64,000 bases of DNA from Hysterangium stoloniferum (GCA_015178975.1 WHVD01000105.1:62001-126000), one strand, 5' to 3'; numbered from the stretch's first letter, positions 22,880-35,800 are shown. A program made the numbers and translations. Notes: generated by a model not told the origin, from the letters alone.

Positions 22880-23500
22880 CAGACGTGCGAGAAAGCCAGA
22901 GGCCATTGATAGCAAACGGGTCTAAATTAGGTATAGGAAGTTTCCCGGGTGACACACCTGTATCTCCGATATTCTGTGACAGCGGCTTGAAGGATTAAAA
23001 TGAAGAGGAAGAAGTCCCAAGGACACGGGATGTCTTGAAGAAGACGACGCATCAGTAAATTGGTATTTGATTCGGGCCGCTCACAGAAGGAAGGCCCCCG
23101 TAATCTAGAATGCGCGCCTGCACATGGTGTAGCGTCTGGAACAGTCTGGAGCATCCCAGATAGCCGTTTTTCCTCCGAGCGCCTGAAACCATTGTAGTGA
23201 TCAGTCTTCAATTCGGACAAGTCTTCTCTTTTATTTAAACGGAACCCTTTTGAGCACCTGGCTGGATTGGTGCTGCTATTACCACAAACAGGCAACTGAA
23301 TGAAACATGATGTCGCCATTATTATAAAGGTGAATACGGTTTTCAGCGTCCGAGCACGTTTTGCCATCTCTCACCCACCTTTGTACGATTCCTGGCGAGT
23401 CAGAGTTTTCGTTAGTATGTATCTCAGGTTCGTTGGCCTCATCGCGTAAGTTTAAAGTGACTACACTCCAGGTTAGACCACCAGCCACTCTTGCATTGAC
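22880..23500 (-). repeat. Module Z copy 2, with a readable frame
   Basis: On - the frame from 23488 to 23279 has the motif VQRWVRDGKTCSDAENRIH, preceded by ANEPEIHTNENSDSPG. It then stops, and a related frame follows (LQWFQALGG). It may be an exon of an unrecognised gene Z. It is the inverted partner of 37380-37950 and 41080-41540. Confidence 0.5.
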
Positions 23501-24049
23501 AAAGATATTGTAATCCTGGTGCCCCCAGTCTTACGCACGGACCCTTTAGTTTTACGTGATTACATAATCACCGTGTTGTACGGTATAAGTAGCCGGGAAG
23601 TTTTCAAGACCTTAGATCTTACCGTACGCTGCACTTGCCTGTATCTTGTTCTGCTCTGGACAATACACCGTGGTCCTGTCAACTTGTGTGACCGCCAGTG
23701 ATCCCAATTGACGACGGGATTACAGATATATGTACAAAATGCCGGTCAGGCACGTCAAGTGAGATACCCAGCTGTCAACTTATGAACTTGCATATAATAA
23801 TCCATGTAATTATGTACTAATACACACACACCAGCATGCTTTGAAACATTAAAATATATTCACTGTACACAATATATTAACAAAACTAGGGCGATAGAAA
23901 AATGAAAATACAACGATAAGTGACGCAGGCAGGATATTACATATACCTTTTGCATCATGAACCTTGAAGGTCCAGGAAGGGAAACGAGGAGCATAACCAT
24001 GACAACATTCAATCATATCGGTGTTTCCGTCACGATCCATGTTGCTGGG

Positions 24050-25000
24050 AAAAGACAAAGGGCTCCAACTCAAGCTGGGGCATAAAAATACTTTACAGAG
24101 CAAAGAAATATTCGTTGATGACAAAGTTGATGATATACAACTGAATGGTGCGTGGACGATGGGAAGGCCAGAATCTCGTTGATAGGTCTCGGCTCAGCTA
24201 TCTCACTCCACTCAGGCTGGGAATAGTAATTCAAGGGAGGATTGATTGATTGAGGTAGGGATACAGCAGCGTCAATCAGCGAATACATTCAACATACTCA
24301 CGTCCTTTTAGACCACCTATCCCCGTCGAATTCGAAAACAGGCGGGGATGGTCTTAGAAGGGTTCTTCTGGGTTACAAATGGTGGGAGGAACTGACGAAA
24401 CACTGCCAAGCTTCTGGCATATTTGGGTTCGGCCTTCTCCTTGTCTCCCGGCGCTCGATGGGACGATAGAGATCGGTCATCAACTGTAATTACGTCTTCG
24501 CTGCACAATGCTGTAATCAAATCAGCGCTACCAACTTGGATGTGATTGCGTCGACATTTATCCTTTAAATCCCCGGATATTTCTCATCTCCATGCATTAC
24601 GGTTATCGTGCATCAGGAAAGTGGGAAGATCAGTACGTAGGCCGTCTACCGTCTATATTGGCTAGAGCCATCTAGGAGAGCTAGCTAGACTCGGCTAGAC
24701 ACACTACTTTCGCGAGATCCCTATTTACTAGTCGGTATAAAAGCTTACCATAGATATAGTCTAGGGAGGTTAGAGAGTCTACATAATGGGTGTAGACATT
24801 CCCTATAGTGGAGCTCACTGCGATCAGAGGTTACATTGAATTATGGGTACAACCGTGCGTCGCGATATCACATCATTTTATCCTCCCCACCAAGCCCACA
24901 ACAGACAAAACTACTCACACCGACGTTCCTTGAATGAATCTCCTGTACGGCTTTTCATATGTTGGCTGCACCAAGATGCCTTTTTTCGATATTTTATTCC
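24050..25000 (+). pseudogene. Gene X fragment D (exons 2, 3 and start of 4)
   Basis: Forward X sequence begins in exon 2 (CAACTCAAGCTGGGGCATAA), continues through GTAGGGAT intron 2 and exon 3 (24310-24650), and is interrupted by a ~145-bp insert (24655-24800). It resumes at the exon 3 end (GAGCTCACTGCGATCAGAGG) and the exon 4 start (GGCTGCACCAAGATGCC). At 24995 it is fused to X promoter sequence in the opposite orientation (GCTGCGCTTTTTAGGTGCAG). Stops are frequent. It is the inverted partner of 36055-37034, which shares the same insert and the same fusion. Confidence 0.65.
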
Positions 25001-25643
25001 GGAAGGGAATGCTGCGCTTTTTAGGTGCAGTTAGCCCGAGAGTCGACTTCCAGGCTTAGGATTGTGGCCGTGCTCCTACAGGATACACACTGTTCCATCC
25101 TTTCCTTTTACCCAACTTGAAGGCCCACTAATCCTTCTTGTATAATACAGGCAGGATATTCTCACGTCACTTTACCATTTTGACACTTATTCCTTGGACT
25201 TCATCAGATCATTTTAAAGGCCTCTAATTTTGTTCCAAGTTCTGTGCCTCATTATCGCCAATCCGGGAATTGAACACAGATTTTGAAGATTAGATGAATC
25301 TGACCGAGATCAATGTCGGCGGCATGCATTAGTGAATGTTTGTTACGGGTGTCTTTTGCTACTCTTCAATCACTTGCTTCATCTATCCCAGCTACCTGAC
25401 GTTCTGCTTGTGATATCTCAGTGGTAGTCTATTTTAAGTGATTCTCGTTGATAAATAGGCCGTGATTCTAACCAATACTAGCGCCCACCAGTATGCAAAA
25501 TGGTGTCTAGCATCAAAGAGAAGGTGCTAAGCACTCACAGGCGGTACAAAGTGACCATATGCGGTCTTTAATGGGCTCAAACTATGTAGCATTACATAAA
25601 TTAGATATATTGCCAACAGGCGAGTGGCGAGTTAAGGAAAGCG

Positions 25644-27623
25644 TCATTGTACTATCCCTCCTCCTGGTTCGGATTGTGTATTGGTGTTATCCAAGAGAAA
25701 TTGGGCTGGCGCAATGGATGAAACAAGAGCATCGGCACGCCAATCAAAGCCCTCCAAGACTGATCTGCAGTTTGAATTGAATGTTACGCACACACCCGTG
25801 AAAGGTGTGGCGATGACACAAAGGAAGGAATGGGCCGCGACAGTTACACGTTCAAGGCAGGGCCCGAGGGATTGATCGTTTATTGAGCCGCGCATTGTGT
25901 CACAATGTGAAAGAAGACGAGAGAGAATGGCGACGGTATTGAGGCTGCACACTGTGGTACACGCGGATTCGATGTGGGAAGATCCAGCTATCAGCTTCAG
26001 AGAAACGTCAATCAGGTCTTCGCCTGACCTCAGGAGCCAGTAATTTGGACGCTTGTGTGTCAGAATCAGACTGGTAGGATATGTTCATGGGCAGATATGA
26101 GGTGATGTTGGAAGGTAGAGCATCGGCAACATACCTTAGGAAGGGCTCAATGAGCGAAGAAACAACATTCAGCTGATGGATATGATCCGTGCGAAGGGTT
26201 CTGTTGTTGAAGAAGGTTTTTAGGGCCCTGGTATTACGCAACAGTAAACTTAACGTGCTGCCATTGAGATAAAGTGTCAAGGACGCTATAAGGAGGTTGG
26301 TGTCGTCCACTATAACCTTCAATACATCTCCAGCAATATATCGAAACCAGGCATCTTGGTGCATGCAACACACCAGAAGCTCCATAGGAGATACATACAA
26401 GGACCGTCGATGTGAGTAATTTTGTCTATTGTGGGTTTGGTGGGCCAGATGCAATGATGTCATGTCGCGACGCACGGTTGTACCCAGAATTCAATGCAAC
26501 GTCTAATCGCAGTGATCTCCTCTACAAACACCTGACGCAGGTGGCAAGTTTGTTCCACGAGATACCCAAGCTGGTCGAGGAGGAAGGTACGTTCACAAAA
26601 GGATGATACATATCCGGCGATCTGTAGAATGAATGCCAACGCAACCTCATTCAGGTTGGTGTGTAGCGGTGATTTAATGACAGCATTGTAAAGCAAAGAC
26701 GTAATCGCAGTTGATGGCCGATCTACATCTCCCCATCGAGCGCCGGGACACAAATTGAAGGCCCAAGCCAATTCTGTCATAAGCCGTCCTTCGTTCCTCC
26801 GCTGTAAAGCATATAAATTCCCGCACATCTCTAGCACAACTGACGCCTGTTGTCGAATTCGAAGCGGGTAAGTGGGTCTAGAATGGTGAGTATTTTGAGT
26901 GTACTCGATGATTGGCGCTGAAGTATCCCCACCTCATTAAGTCAATGGTCTCTTGAATTAATATTCCGATTCTTCGCAGAGTGAGATCCTTTCTGATTAA
27001 CTTGTTAAAGGCCCTATCGTCTCCATACGCCATTCGCTTGTATATCATCAACTTTGCCATCAGTGCAGCTGTCTTTGCGTAGTAAAGAACATTCCTCCCA
27101 ACCCTTTCCAAACCGACTCCACAGTAATACCCGGGGCTAATTTCAACACTTGAAGATGAACTCTCCGGAGATGAGACGAGTCCCCAGTCAATGTGATGCC
27201 TACGATATGGACTGAGTTTGGATGTGGCGTTGGTGGATCTCCCTCGTGTCTTAATATTATTCGGTGGGTCATGGCAATTTATCTTTCCTTGGCACTGAAA
27301 ACATCCCCTATGTGAACAGTCTCCACCAAAAGGATGTTTCGTTTGCGCACCCATTCCTCCTCACCACCTTCCACGTCTTCTTCCGACATTGCTATGTGCT
27401 GGTGGTCGTCATATGCTCGGCAACATAAACAGGACCCATGTTCGAGACAGCTACATCGCCCTCGAAGCTTCATCAGAGGTCTTCCCCTCATTCCAGTTTC
27501 ATCGATCCCCTGTCGTTCCATCCTCAATACAGCCGGGGAAACCAAGGGTTTTAGCCAGTCAACTTCTTGGAGGAGGGAGAGGGCATCCTGCTCACTCAAA
27601 GCTATCTCGTTGGACGTTGACAT
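25644..27623 (-). CDS. Gene X copy E: the only apparently intact member (566 aa, five exons)
   Basis: Model on -: exon 1 27623-27351, exon 2 27294-26933, exon 3 26877-26484, exon 4 26379-26135, exon 5 26070-25644. All four introns (56, 55, 104 and 64 nt) are GT...AG and the phases agree (0, 2, 0, 2). Exon lengths sum to 567 codons with TGA at 25646-25644. ATG was chosen because MSTSN is conserved in most copies with exon 1. Residues 57-76 hold a Cys/His cluster (CSCLEHGSCLCC, then HQH) followed by acid (SEEDVEGGEEE). Later landmarks are SPGYYCGVGLERVG, LIQETIDLMR, LCPGARWGDVDRPS, CCMHQDAWFRYIAGD and HSFLCVIATPFTGVCV. I see no signal peptide or membrane segment. The Cys/His block could bind metal, but that is a guess. 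Two donors (GTGCGC, GTGGGG) are weak. I do not recognise the family, and it is probably lineage-specific. Confidence 0.72.
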
Positions 27624-27660
27624 TGGTGGGTAGCAGTAGTACTCGGACCTGGATGGAATG

Positions 27661-27674
27661 CTGCGCCTTTAAGC
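27661..27674 (-). promoter_or_regulatory. TATA-like element upstream of X copy E
   Basis: GCTTAAAGGCGCAG lies about 40-50 nt before the ATG. Most other X copies have CTTTTAAG or TTAAAAGCGCAGCAT at the same distance (for example near 35805 on +, 40655 on - and 60005 on +). Core-promoter or transcription-start function is inferred from this conservation. Confidence 0.5.
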
Positions 27675-27689
27675 TGAAGTTAGCCCGAG

Positions 27690-29050
27690 AGTCGATTTCC
27701 AAGCATAGCATTGTGGCCGTGCTCCTAAGGATACACAGCGTTCAATCCTTTCCTTGCAAACAACTTGAGGTCCCACTTATCCTTCTTGAATAATAAAGCC
27801 AAAATATTTTCAAGTTACCTTACCCTCTTTACACATATTCCTTCCATTTCAGCAGGTGATCTCCCGCAGACAACACACATGGCAACTAAGAATAAATTGA
27901 CAGGCCGTCACCGCGAAATATGCTACCTTCCGAGTTCTTCAGTGCTAGCTTTCAGGGTAATCCAGCTCTCCCGTCAGAAGTGACATCTCCACGGATAGAA
28001 TATGTCAGTGCAGTGGAAGCTATCCATGGCAGTGCTTATTAGGTACAGCCCCAGGCGCTTTCGACTTCGGCTAGCGCTTCGTGTTCAATTCTTTCATACT
28101 TGCAAGCAATCCATTCCAACAATTCATTACTGTTTCTAATGGGCGTCAACCTTTAATGTCCTTCTTTGTGCCGACTCCGTCCGGTTTTTATCAACAAATT
28201 GTGCGTGCAATCATTAGTCAATGACTATCAATTACACGCTAGTCTTATTATTACCCTGACCTTCTCAGTAACACTTGTTTTCATGATTCTTGTGTTCGGA
28301 CCGAATTAGTGCTGCGAGTCTATATAAACTTCTAAGCTCACATCAGTTGTTCCACCGTTGCTAGAACTATATTTGGCCCGTCTTGAAAACATTATACTTG
28401 ATGGAGGGCCTGAAGCATGATCGATATTTTCTCCGAATTTCCATCTCAAAGCTATGTCATGCTCTCCGCAGCAGCATTTCGATTCCACTATCCCTACACG
28501 GATTAAAGCTTGATATGTGCGTTCGTTGCGGCCATCATCTCTTCTCCTCACTATTCACTTTATTTCTCCAAATGTTAGTGTTGTTCCAGGAGGCTAAACC
28601 CCCTTCGAACGTTCTTATGGCTCACATAAGGATTGAACCACCTTGAATTGCATGCATGCTACAGTATACTTTCTTGTCTCATTTTAACATTCAGGACCGC
28701 TCAGCCTTTGCAGAAAAGGTGGTAATTGTACTTCATGCAACATACTCCAACTGAGATGAAAGGAGATATCCACTCGGTTTGCACTGAGCGCCATTCTTGT
28801 TTATCAACAAGTTTGTGCCATGCATAGTCCAGCTATTGGCAAGAACTCTTGAATGTTGTCGGACTCACAAATATATACAATGTGTGTATAGCATCAACAA
28901 GAAGCTACCAACCATATACGTGCTGTAAAAAGTGACTATATGCGCTCTTTGATTCGCTCAAACTATGTATCTTTACACAAATTAGAAATATCGCCAAAAG
29001 GGGAGCTAAGTAAAGAGTAGTAGTATTATTCTTCCTCCTGATGCGCAGAT
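27690..29050. repeat. 5' flank of X copy E, including a deleted module Y
   Basis: This is a direct copy of 12850-14590. Y on - reads ELLEWIACKYERIEHEA and then loses frame through a ~13-bp deletion. At 28270 about 300 bp present at 13250-13560 are missing. The remainder has no recognisable gene. Confidence 0.5.
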
Positions 29051-29399
29051 CGTCGACGGCAGTGGGCATATGGCAGCTACAAATAGTTTGATGAGCCTTC
29101 GCCACATAATGTGGCAACTTCCGACTTCTTGAGCGCTAGATCTTTGGGAAATTCAGCTTTTACATGAGTTGAGAGGTGACATCTCGATTGATAGAATATG
29201 TCAATGGAGTGGATGCTATCCATGACAGTGCTTCTTAGGTACAGCCTCGGGCGCTGTCCACTACGGCTATATCTAACGGGAACATCCGCTTCGTATTCAA
29301 TTCTTTCGGAATTCCAATTTCGATAATTCTTTGCTGAGGCTAAATTGGCGTAAATAGTGAATATGCCTGATTACACGGTCCATCTGAGTGAAGCCAACT

Positions 29400-29775
29400 A
29401 ACAAGAGTAAAGCCCGTAGGGAAAGCATCAGGCGCCGAGCGGCGAAGTTTGGAAATAGAAGTCTACGGCACGAGATATGATTCCACAAAGCCAGCACCTA
29501 GAGCGACCGTGGTAGAAAAACTTCATGCTATGAACCGTACGCCTCCTGTACTGATAACTTGGATAATAATCACTTGACACTGACCTGATTAGGCCTGAGA
29601 CCTTTAGAGAGATAATGACGATAACTTTGAATCGCGAGGAATCATGAAATGGTCGGTGAGAGATGCCAAAAGGTACTCGGACGCCAAGGAACGTATTCTC
29701 CCGGATAATGGCGACAACATGTCTCACTCTGATCCTTGTTTGCGGTACTTGGAACACGAATCCCGGCAGGTGCTC
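29400..29775 (+). repeat. Module Z copy 3, fused to X fragment F
   Basis: The forward frame carries SVRDAKRYSDAKERILPD. At about 29775 it is joined directly to intron 2 of the X fragment lying on - to its right. Confidence 0.45.
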
Positions 29776-30475
29776 ATCCCTACCTCATCAAATCAATGAT
29801 CTCTTGAATTGCTATTCACAGTATTGGCACCCTGAGATAGCTGAGTAGAAACTTGTCAATGACGTTCTGGCCTTCCCATGGTCCACGCATCATTCGCTCG
29901 TATATCATCAACTTGGTCATCAGGTAAACTTTATTTACGCTGTAAAGCACTTTATTCCAACCATTTCCAAACCGACTCCACAGTAATACCCGGGGCAAAT
30001 TTCCAGCTATCCGGAGATGAGACAACCCCACAGTCTTTGTCATACTGATGACATGGACTGGCTTCGGATGTGGCGTTGGTGGATCTCCCTCGTATCTTAA
30101 TATTATTAGGTGGGTCATCACCAGTTCTCTCTCCTTGAGTCTGACAAAATCCGGTCTGTACACAGGGTAAAGAAAAATATTTGCTCTTACGCACCCATTC
30201 CTCGACCCAACCTTCCACTCTTCTTCAGACGGTGGTATGTGCTAGGAGTCATCGGGTGCTGGGTAACATCAACCGTTCTCGCAATGGAGACAGCTATATC
30301 GTTCTCTAATCTTAATCAGAAATATTTCCCTCATTTCGGTCTCATTTATCTCCTGGCGTTCCAAACTCAATATCGCCGGTGAAACCAAGGGTTGTAGCCA
30401 CTCAACCTCTTGCAGGAGGCGTTCAACCCGTCCGATATCGTGGCTGCTCAGAGTCGTCGCATTTGAAGTTGACAT
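29776..30475 (-). pseudogene. Gene X fragment F (exons 1 and 2 only)
   Basis: ATG at 30475 opens MSTSNATTLSSHD and reads through VEWLQPLVSPAILSLERQ. A frameshift in the Cys/His block (CSCLE-type motif reduced to CLHCENG) ends the frame. Exon 2 follows (ISPGYYCGVGLE-type sequence at about 30000-29830). Sequence leaves X inside intron 2 (GAGGTAGGGATGAGC) and enters module Z. Confidence 0.7.
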
Positions 30476-30479
30476 TGGT

Positions 30480-31480
30480 TGGTAACAGATTGTTGTGAAA
30501 CCGAAGAGGACGCTGCGATTTTAAGGTGCAGGCATGAGGGGAATTATTGTCCAGGTATAGCATTGTGGAGGTGCTTTATACAGGATACCCAGCGTTTCAT
30601 CCCTTCCTTTGAAATCACTTGAGGGCCCGTTCGTCCTTTTCCAATAATACAGCCAGGATACTCTCGGGTTACTTTACCATTTTCGTTTGCCGCTATTCCT
30701 TAACTTCATCAGATCGCATACTGCAGATGCCACATGTGGCCGCGGGGAATATATTGACAAGCTCTCACCGCATAATGTGGTAACTTCTCAATTCGTGAGC
30801 GCTATTTTTCATATCAATTCAGCCTTTCTGTCAGGTAATAAGTGACATCTCCATGCATGGAATATGTAAATGCAGTAAATGCTATCCAAGGCATGTACAG
30901 CCTTAGGCACTTCTGACTCCGGCTATATCCAACGGAAATATGCACTCCGTGTTCAATTCTTTCAGAATTCCAACGATCAATCCACTTGAATAATTCCTTA
31001 GTCTATCAGTGATTTCACCAACAAATTATGCGTAATCTATATTCAATCATTATTGCTTAGACTTTCCCGTTGAGTGAACCTATTCTCCCCGGGCTCAAGT
31101 TATTTATCATGGACCGCCCTCTTCAACGCGAAAATGTCAAGGCAGATCAAGTATTTTGAGCCACTGTAGCTGGCCTCTTGCAGATGGAGCTCCTCGGGTT
31201 TGTAATCCGAACTAACCAACACGCTGCTTGCCTTGAGACCTCCGAGTGGTATTCTATTTGAAGTGATTCTCATTGAAAAATCGGATATCATTCTAATCAC
31301 GACTAAGCCCCGCCCATATATGCGACCTCTCTATACCATCAACAAGAAGCTGCCCAGAACACAAAGGTGGTAAAAAGTGACTATATGCGCTCTTGGATGC
31401 GCTCAAACTATATAGCTTTACATAAATTAGAAATATTCCCAAAAAGGCGATTTAAGTAAAGAGTAATAGCACCGTCCTTC
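30480..31480. repeat. Array spacer between X fragments F and G
   Basis: Contains the X-type promoter region (about 30500-30600), module Y remnants (30740-30980) and the 3' flank of copy G. No intact gene is seen. Confidence 0.4.
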
Positions 31481-31517
31481 CTGGTTCGGATAATGGATCG
31501 GTGTTATCCAAGAGAAA

Positions 31518-32745
31518 TTAGGATATATTGGGTGGAATGGGTAGAGCAAGCACATCGGTAGGCCAAGCATGATCCTCTAACACAGATGTGCAGTTCGAAT
31601 TAGAGGTGACCGACACACCGGTAAAAGGTGTGGTGATGATGGAAAGGAGGGAATGACCCATGAGGCACAATTTCTCAAGGGGGATAAGAGTGGATTGATC
31701 GTTTATTGAGCCACACATTGTGTCACAATGTGGAAGAACACGAGCGAGAATGTCGATCATATTGAGGCTGCGCACTATGGTACACGTGGATTCAATGTCG
31801 GGAGATGCTGCTATCAGCTTCAGAGTAACCTCGATTATTCTCCTGCCTGAAAAGAGGAGAAACAATGTTTCACTTGTGTGTGTCATAATCAGACTGGTAG
31901 GATATTTGAATGGGTGGATATGAGATTATGCTTGAAGGTCAAACATTGTCAACATACCTTAGGAGGGGTTCAATGAGCGAGGAAACCACATTAAGCTGGT
32001 TGATATGATCCATGCGAAGCGTGCTGTCATCAAAGAAGGTTTCCAGGTCGCAGATACGGTGAAAAAGTGAATATGACATGTTCTCATCGATATGAAGCGT
32101 CAATGTTGCTATATGGAGGCTTGCTTCGTCTAAAATAAGCTTCAATGCATCTCCAGCAATATTTTGAAACCAGGAATCTTGGTGGATGCAACACACGAGA
32201 ATCCTTATAGGAGATTCAAACCTGGAAATGCTGTGTGAGTAATTTTGTCTGTTGTGGTTTTGGTGGGCAGGATGCAATAATGTGATGTCGCGACGCACGG
32301 TTTTAACCAGAATTCAATGTAAACCCTGATCGCAGCGAGCTCCACTGCAGCCAGTTGACGCACATGGGAGATGTGTTCCACGATATACCAATGGCCAATT
32401 CTGAGGAGCCTTGGATTAGGAAAGAATGATGAATAATATTCGGCAATTTGTACAATGAATATGGACGCAGCCTCATCCACGTTGGTTTGTAGTGGTGATC
32501 TGATGACAGCCTTGTAAAGGGAAGACGTAATTGAAGTTGATCACCGATCTACATCTGACCATCGAGCGCCGGGACACCAGAGGAAGGCCCGAGCCAAATC
32601 TGTCATAAGCTTGTGAGTGTGAACTCCGTTTCTCCGCTGTATACCACGTGAATAACACATCCGGTGTAAAAACGTCCACTACCGTAAGACCACACACGCC
32701 TGTTGTCTAATTCGAAGGGGATAGGTGGGGCTAGAAAGACATTCA
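31518..32745 (-). pseudogene. Gene X copy G (exons 3-5), truncated by an LTR fragment
   Basis: Exon 3 starts near 32725 (PRRIRQQAC-type), then WCPGARW, SSLYKAVIRSPL and IVQIAEYYSS. The exon 3 donor is changed from GTACAACC to TTAAAACC, as in copy J. Exon 4 has CCIHQDSWFQNIAGDALKLIL and DHINQLNVVSS. Exon 5 is open from about 31886 to the stop at 31518 (SGRRIIEVTLKLIAAS, then ITTPFTGVSV). Exons 1 and 2 are replaced at 32745 by LTR sequence. It is a direct sister of copy J at 38.6-40.6 kb. Confidence 0.72.
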
Positions 32746-32748
32746 CAT

Positions 32749-34172
32749 TGTGCCAAAAGAAAAAGGAGCATGTAATTTTTAACTAATTATTTATATTTTA
32801 TTTACTTAGTTATTGCTTTTCGGCACATTGTTTTGCTTCAATGTGTGTGCATTTTTGGAGTCACGTGATGTATTAGACAAGCCTCCGGTGTCAGGATATC
32901 ACACAAGTCACGAATGTGACTGTAACGACTTACTCAAGACATAATTTGATTCCACCGACTCATCAAATGCTTCCATCCTGGGACTGCGGCCTTGAACCTT
33001 CATGTTCAAGCCAAAGGTTGGAACCCTTGTCTCAGAGGGGAATCACATGGTAAATAAAGGGTAAAAAATAATTAGAATATGAGGTCTTTATGACCTAAAT
33101 AATGACCTCATAAAGTAAATAAATGATTAAATATTTAGTTATCAAAATGTATATAAGGAGGGCCAAGTTTCCAATAAAATCAATCTATCACACACACATT
33201 TTACTGCACAGCTCAGAAGCTTATCTAATCATCCTAAGGACAATAATAGCCTTAGTCTGATACACTCACTGCAAGCACCTACACTTGCAGAATCTTGAAT
33301 CTTTGTCAGCAACTCTTGAACTTAGCTAATCATCTACAGTAAGTTCTCCCAGCCTCACAGCTACCCTTTAGGCTTATTAATTATATAATAAACCTAATAA
33401 GTATCTTAGTATCCTTACTGAAATTCCCTGCCAATACTAGATTATTCAAGGCCCAGCCCTAAGTTTATTGAATTAATCAAGTACAAGCACTCAAATAATC
33501 TAACACACATTATGTTCTCTATTAATAAATTATTTAACACCTTGTTAAATCACTATTAATAGTTACAAATAAGCATACAGGAATACGAAGCTTTATATCA
33601 AGTCTCTGCTAAGTTACTGTGCATATATTCAGCTTCTAGCCCCTATTCTCAAGGAATAGTTCTTTTATTTGCTAAAAGAGTCATATATTGTTCTATTGAA
33701 CCTTTCAATAATCAAAATAAGCATAGATTTGAGTTATTTAGCTTAATAGTGCAGCTCATTAATCTATCAGTATTTAAATTACTGGACCTTTCCTTGTTTT
33801 ATTGTTGAAGCTCTGTGACACTATAGCATACATATATTGAGCTATCTAAGAGAAACCCCTGAATACATTACAAAAATTGGTGGACGTTCTGGGAAGATCT
33901 TGTTTCAATCTATTGTTGCAGCAACCTTTCAGTAACCCACATAAATTCTGGATCAAGACTTTCATCCTGAATATTTCGCAATCAAATCAAGACTAAATCA
34001 AGTTATGTACTATCAAGCTACAAAAGCTTTCTTCGAATCAAATCAATACACCTATTCCTCCATCGAATACTCCTACTCTCCTACCACCTCACAGTATTCG
34101 ATTTACCCTTAGTAGGACTAGAAATAATTCTACTATGTCAAAACCTCCAAGCATACAGCTACCTGGCGAGGA
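32749..34172 (+). mobile_element. Truncated LTR retrotransposon: 5' LTR, leader and first codons of a gag-like frame
   Basis: The LTR spans 32749-33872, starting TGTGCCAAAAG and ending CATTACA. A TATA box (TATATAA, 33150-33156) is followed by GGAG, as in the LTRs of the left nest. Five bases after the LTR, TGGTGGACGTTCTGGG has the TGG start expected for a tRNA primer site. A 240-nt leader leads to ATG at 34135 (MSKPPSIQLPGEE), plausibly a gag start. At about 34172 the sequence switches into X exon 5 on +. No 3' LTR or matching target duplication is present, so this is a rearrangement remnant. Confidence 0.72.
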
Positions 34173-34525
34173 GGGAGGGACTAATCGAGAGCGCTCCGAA
34201 GCTGATAGCTGCATCTTCTGACATTGAATCTGCATGGATCACAGTGCACAGTTTCAATATAATCGCCCTCTCTTCCACATCGTGTTGCAATGTGTGGCTT
34301 AATCAATGATCAATCCCTCGGTGTCGACTTTGACAGATTAAACGTCATGGTGCATTTTTTCCTCTGCATCATTGCTACACCTTCCCCTGGTGTGACGATC
34401 ACACCTAATTCGAATTCCACATCAGCGTTGGAGGCACATGCATGGTTGGCCTGCAGAGGGCATTGCACCAGCCATTCGGCACAATATATAATCATTTATT
34501 TTGGATCACGCAGGCACATCTAATC
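34173..34525 (+). pseudogene. Gene X fragment H (exon 5 only)
   Basis: Begins at ACTAATCGAGAG (LIE codons) and runs through AAGCTGATAGCTGCATCTTC and the conserved ATTGCTACACCTTCCCCTGG segment to about 34525. Several frameshifts occur. It faces copy G across the LTR remnant. Confidence 0.6.
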
Positions 34526-34599
34526 CAAGCTAGAAGGAGGAATAATATTATTGCTCTTCAATTAACTCGGGTTGTAACAGGATCTGTCTAACCCACATA

Positions 34600-35800
34600 A
34601 ACTTGAGCCAATTTAAGAGTGCATACAGTCACATTTTACCATCACCCCATGCTTTCATCTTCTCCTTGATGACATGCATATGTAGAATAATATTGACGAG
34701 GGTTATTTTAAATCCCGATTTATTAACAACAATTCTTTCAAATAGGGCATTGCTGCAAAGTCTCAAAGACAGCCATGCCACTGTTATGTACATGTGACTT
34801 AGTTAGCATAGCACCAAGCAAGCCATTGACAAAAAACACAGGACATCGGGCATAATCCTTCCAATCCAAATACCAATAACCAGGCTCTGACATCGAAAAA
34901 TCATTTGGCTCTGCTCTCTTCGCCCGTCACGCCTTCTCCATCCTATCCTTCCAAAAGCCGCCATTGGCGTTAAATCTCATGAAGCCCCCAATATATGACT
35001 TCCTGGAAAGAGGTTCCCTATTGGGAAGACACCGGGTGAAACTATAGCTGCGATCAGAGTTCATCCGGCCTGGTGCAGGAAATTCACCACATGTTTCAAG
35101 GACCCAGAGGAGGCTGCCATGATGCAATTCATGATCTGTCGTGACATCTCCGCATCACGCAAACGAGTCCCTGGGGGCGAATTAATCTACTCATAAGGAC
35201 CGGGTAATAAAAATACTGGCGGGTACTAATTATGACTGTAGATTACATGCATGATTCGTTAATGAAAATCTGACGGATTCGCCACAGACAGGCATATTCA
35301 CTTTTGACGCCAATTAGACTAAGTAAAGAATTATTAAAATGGGATGCTCGTTGGAATTCTGAAAGAATTGGATACAAAGCGGATGTTTCCGTGAGATATA
35401 GCCCGAGTGGACAGTGCCCGAGGCTGTACCTGAGAAGCACTGTCATGGATAGCATCCACTGCATTTCCATATTCGATCAATGGAGATTTCACTTCTCAAC
35501 TAACGTAAAAGCTCAATTACCCAAAAATATGGCGCTCAAGAAGTTGTAAGTTGCCACATTATGCGGTGAAGGCTCATCAAACAATTCGCAGATGTCATAT
35601 GTGCCCTCTGCCCTAGGCGATTTGTTGAAGAGTAAGAAATTATACATAGTGAGTGAACTGGAGAGTATCCTGGAGCGTGTGTACATGAAGGAGGTTGAGC
35701 AGCTTCAAGTCGTGTAACAGGAAGGGAAGAAAGGCTGTGTACGCTGCATAAAACACCGCCACAATGATATGCCTTGAGATTAATGCCCCTGATAGCTGCA
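34600..35800. repeat. Array spacer with module Y on + (about 35230-35570)
   Basis: Y is best preserved here. From 35304 a + frame reads ELLKWDARWNSERIGYKAD, then CPRLYLRSTVMDSIH. It ends at a TAA that overlaps a GTAAGT donor-like site. The opposite strand of the same stretch is also open, so the coding strand is uncertain. 34600-35200 has no recognisable gene. Confidence 0.45.
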
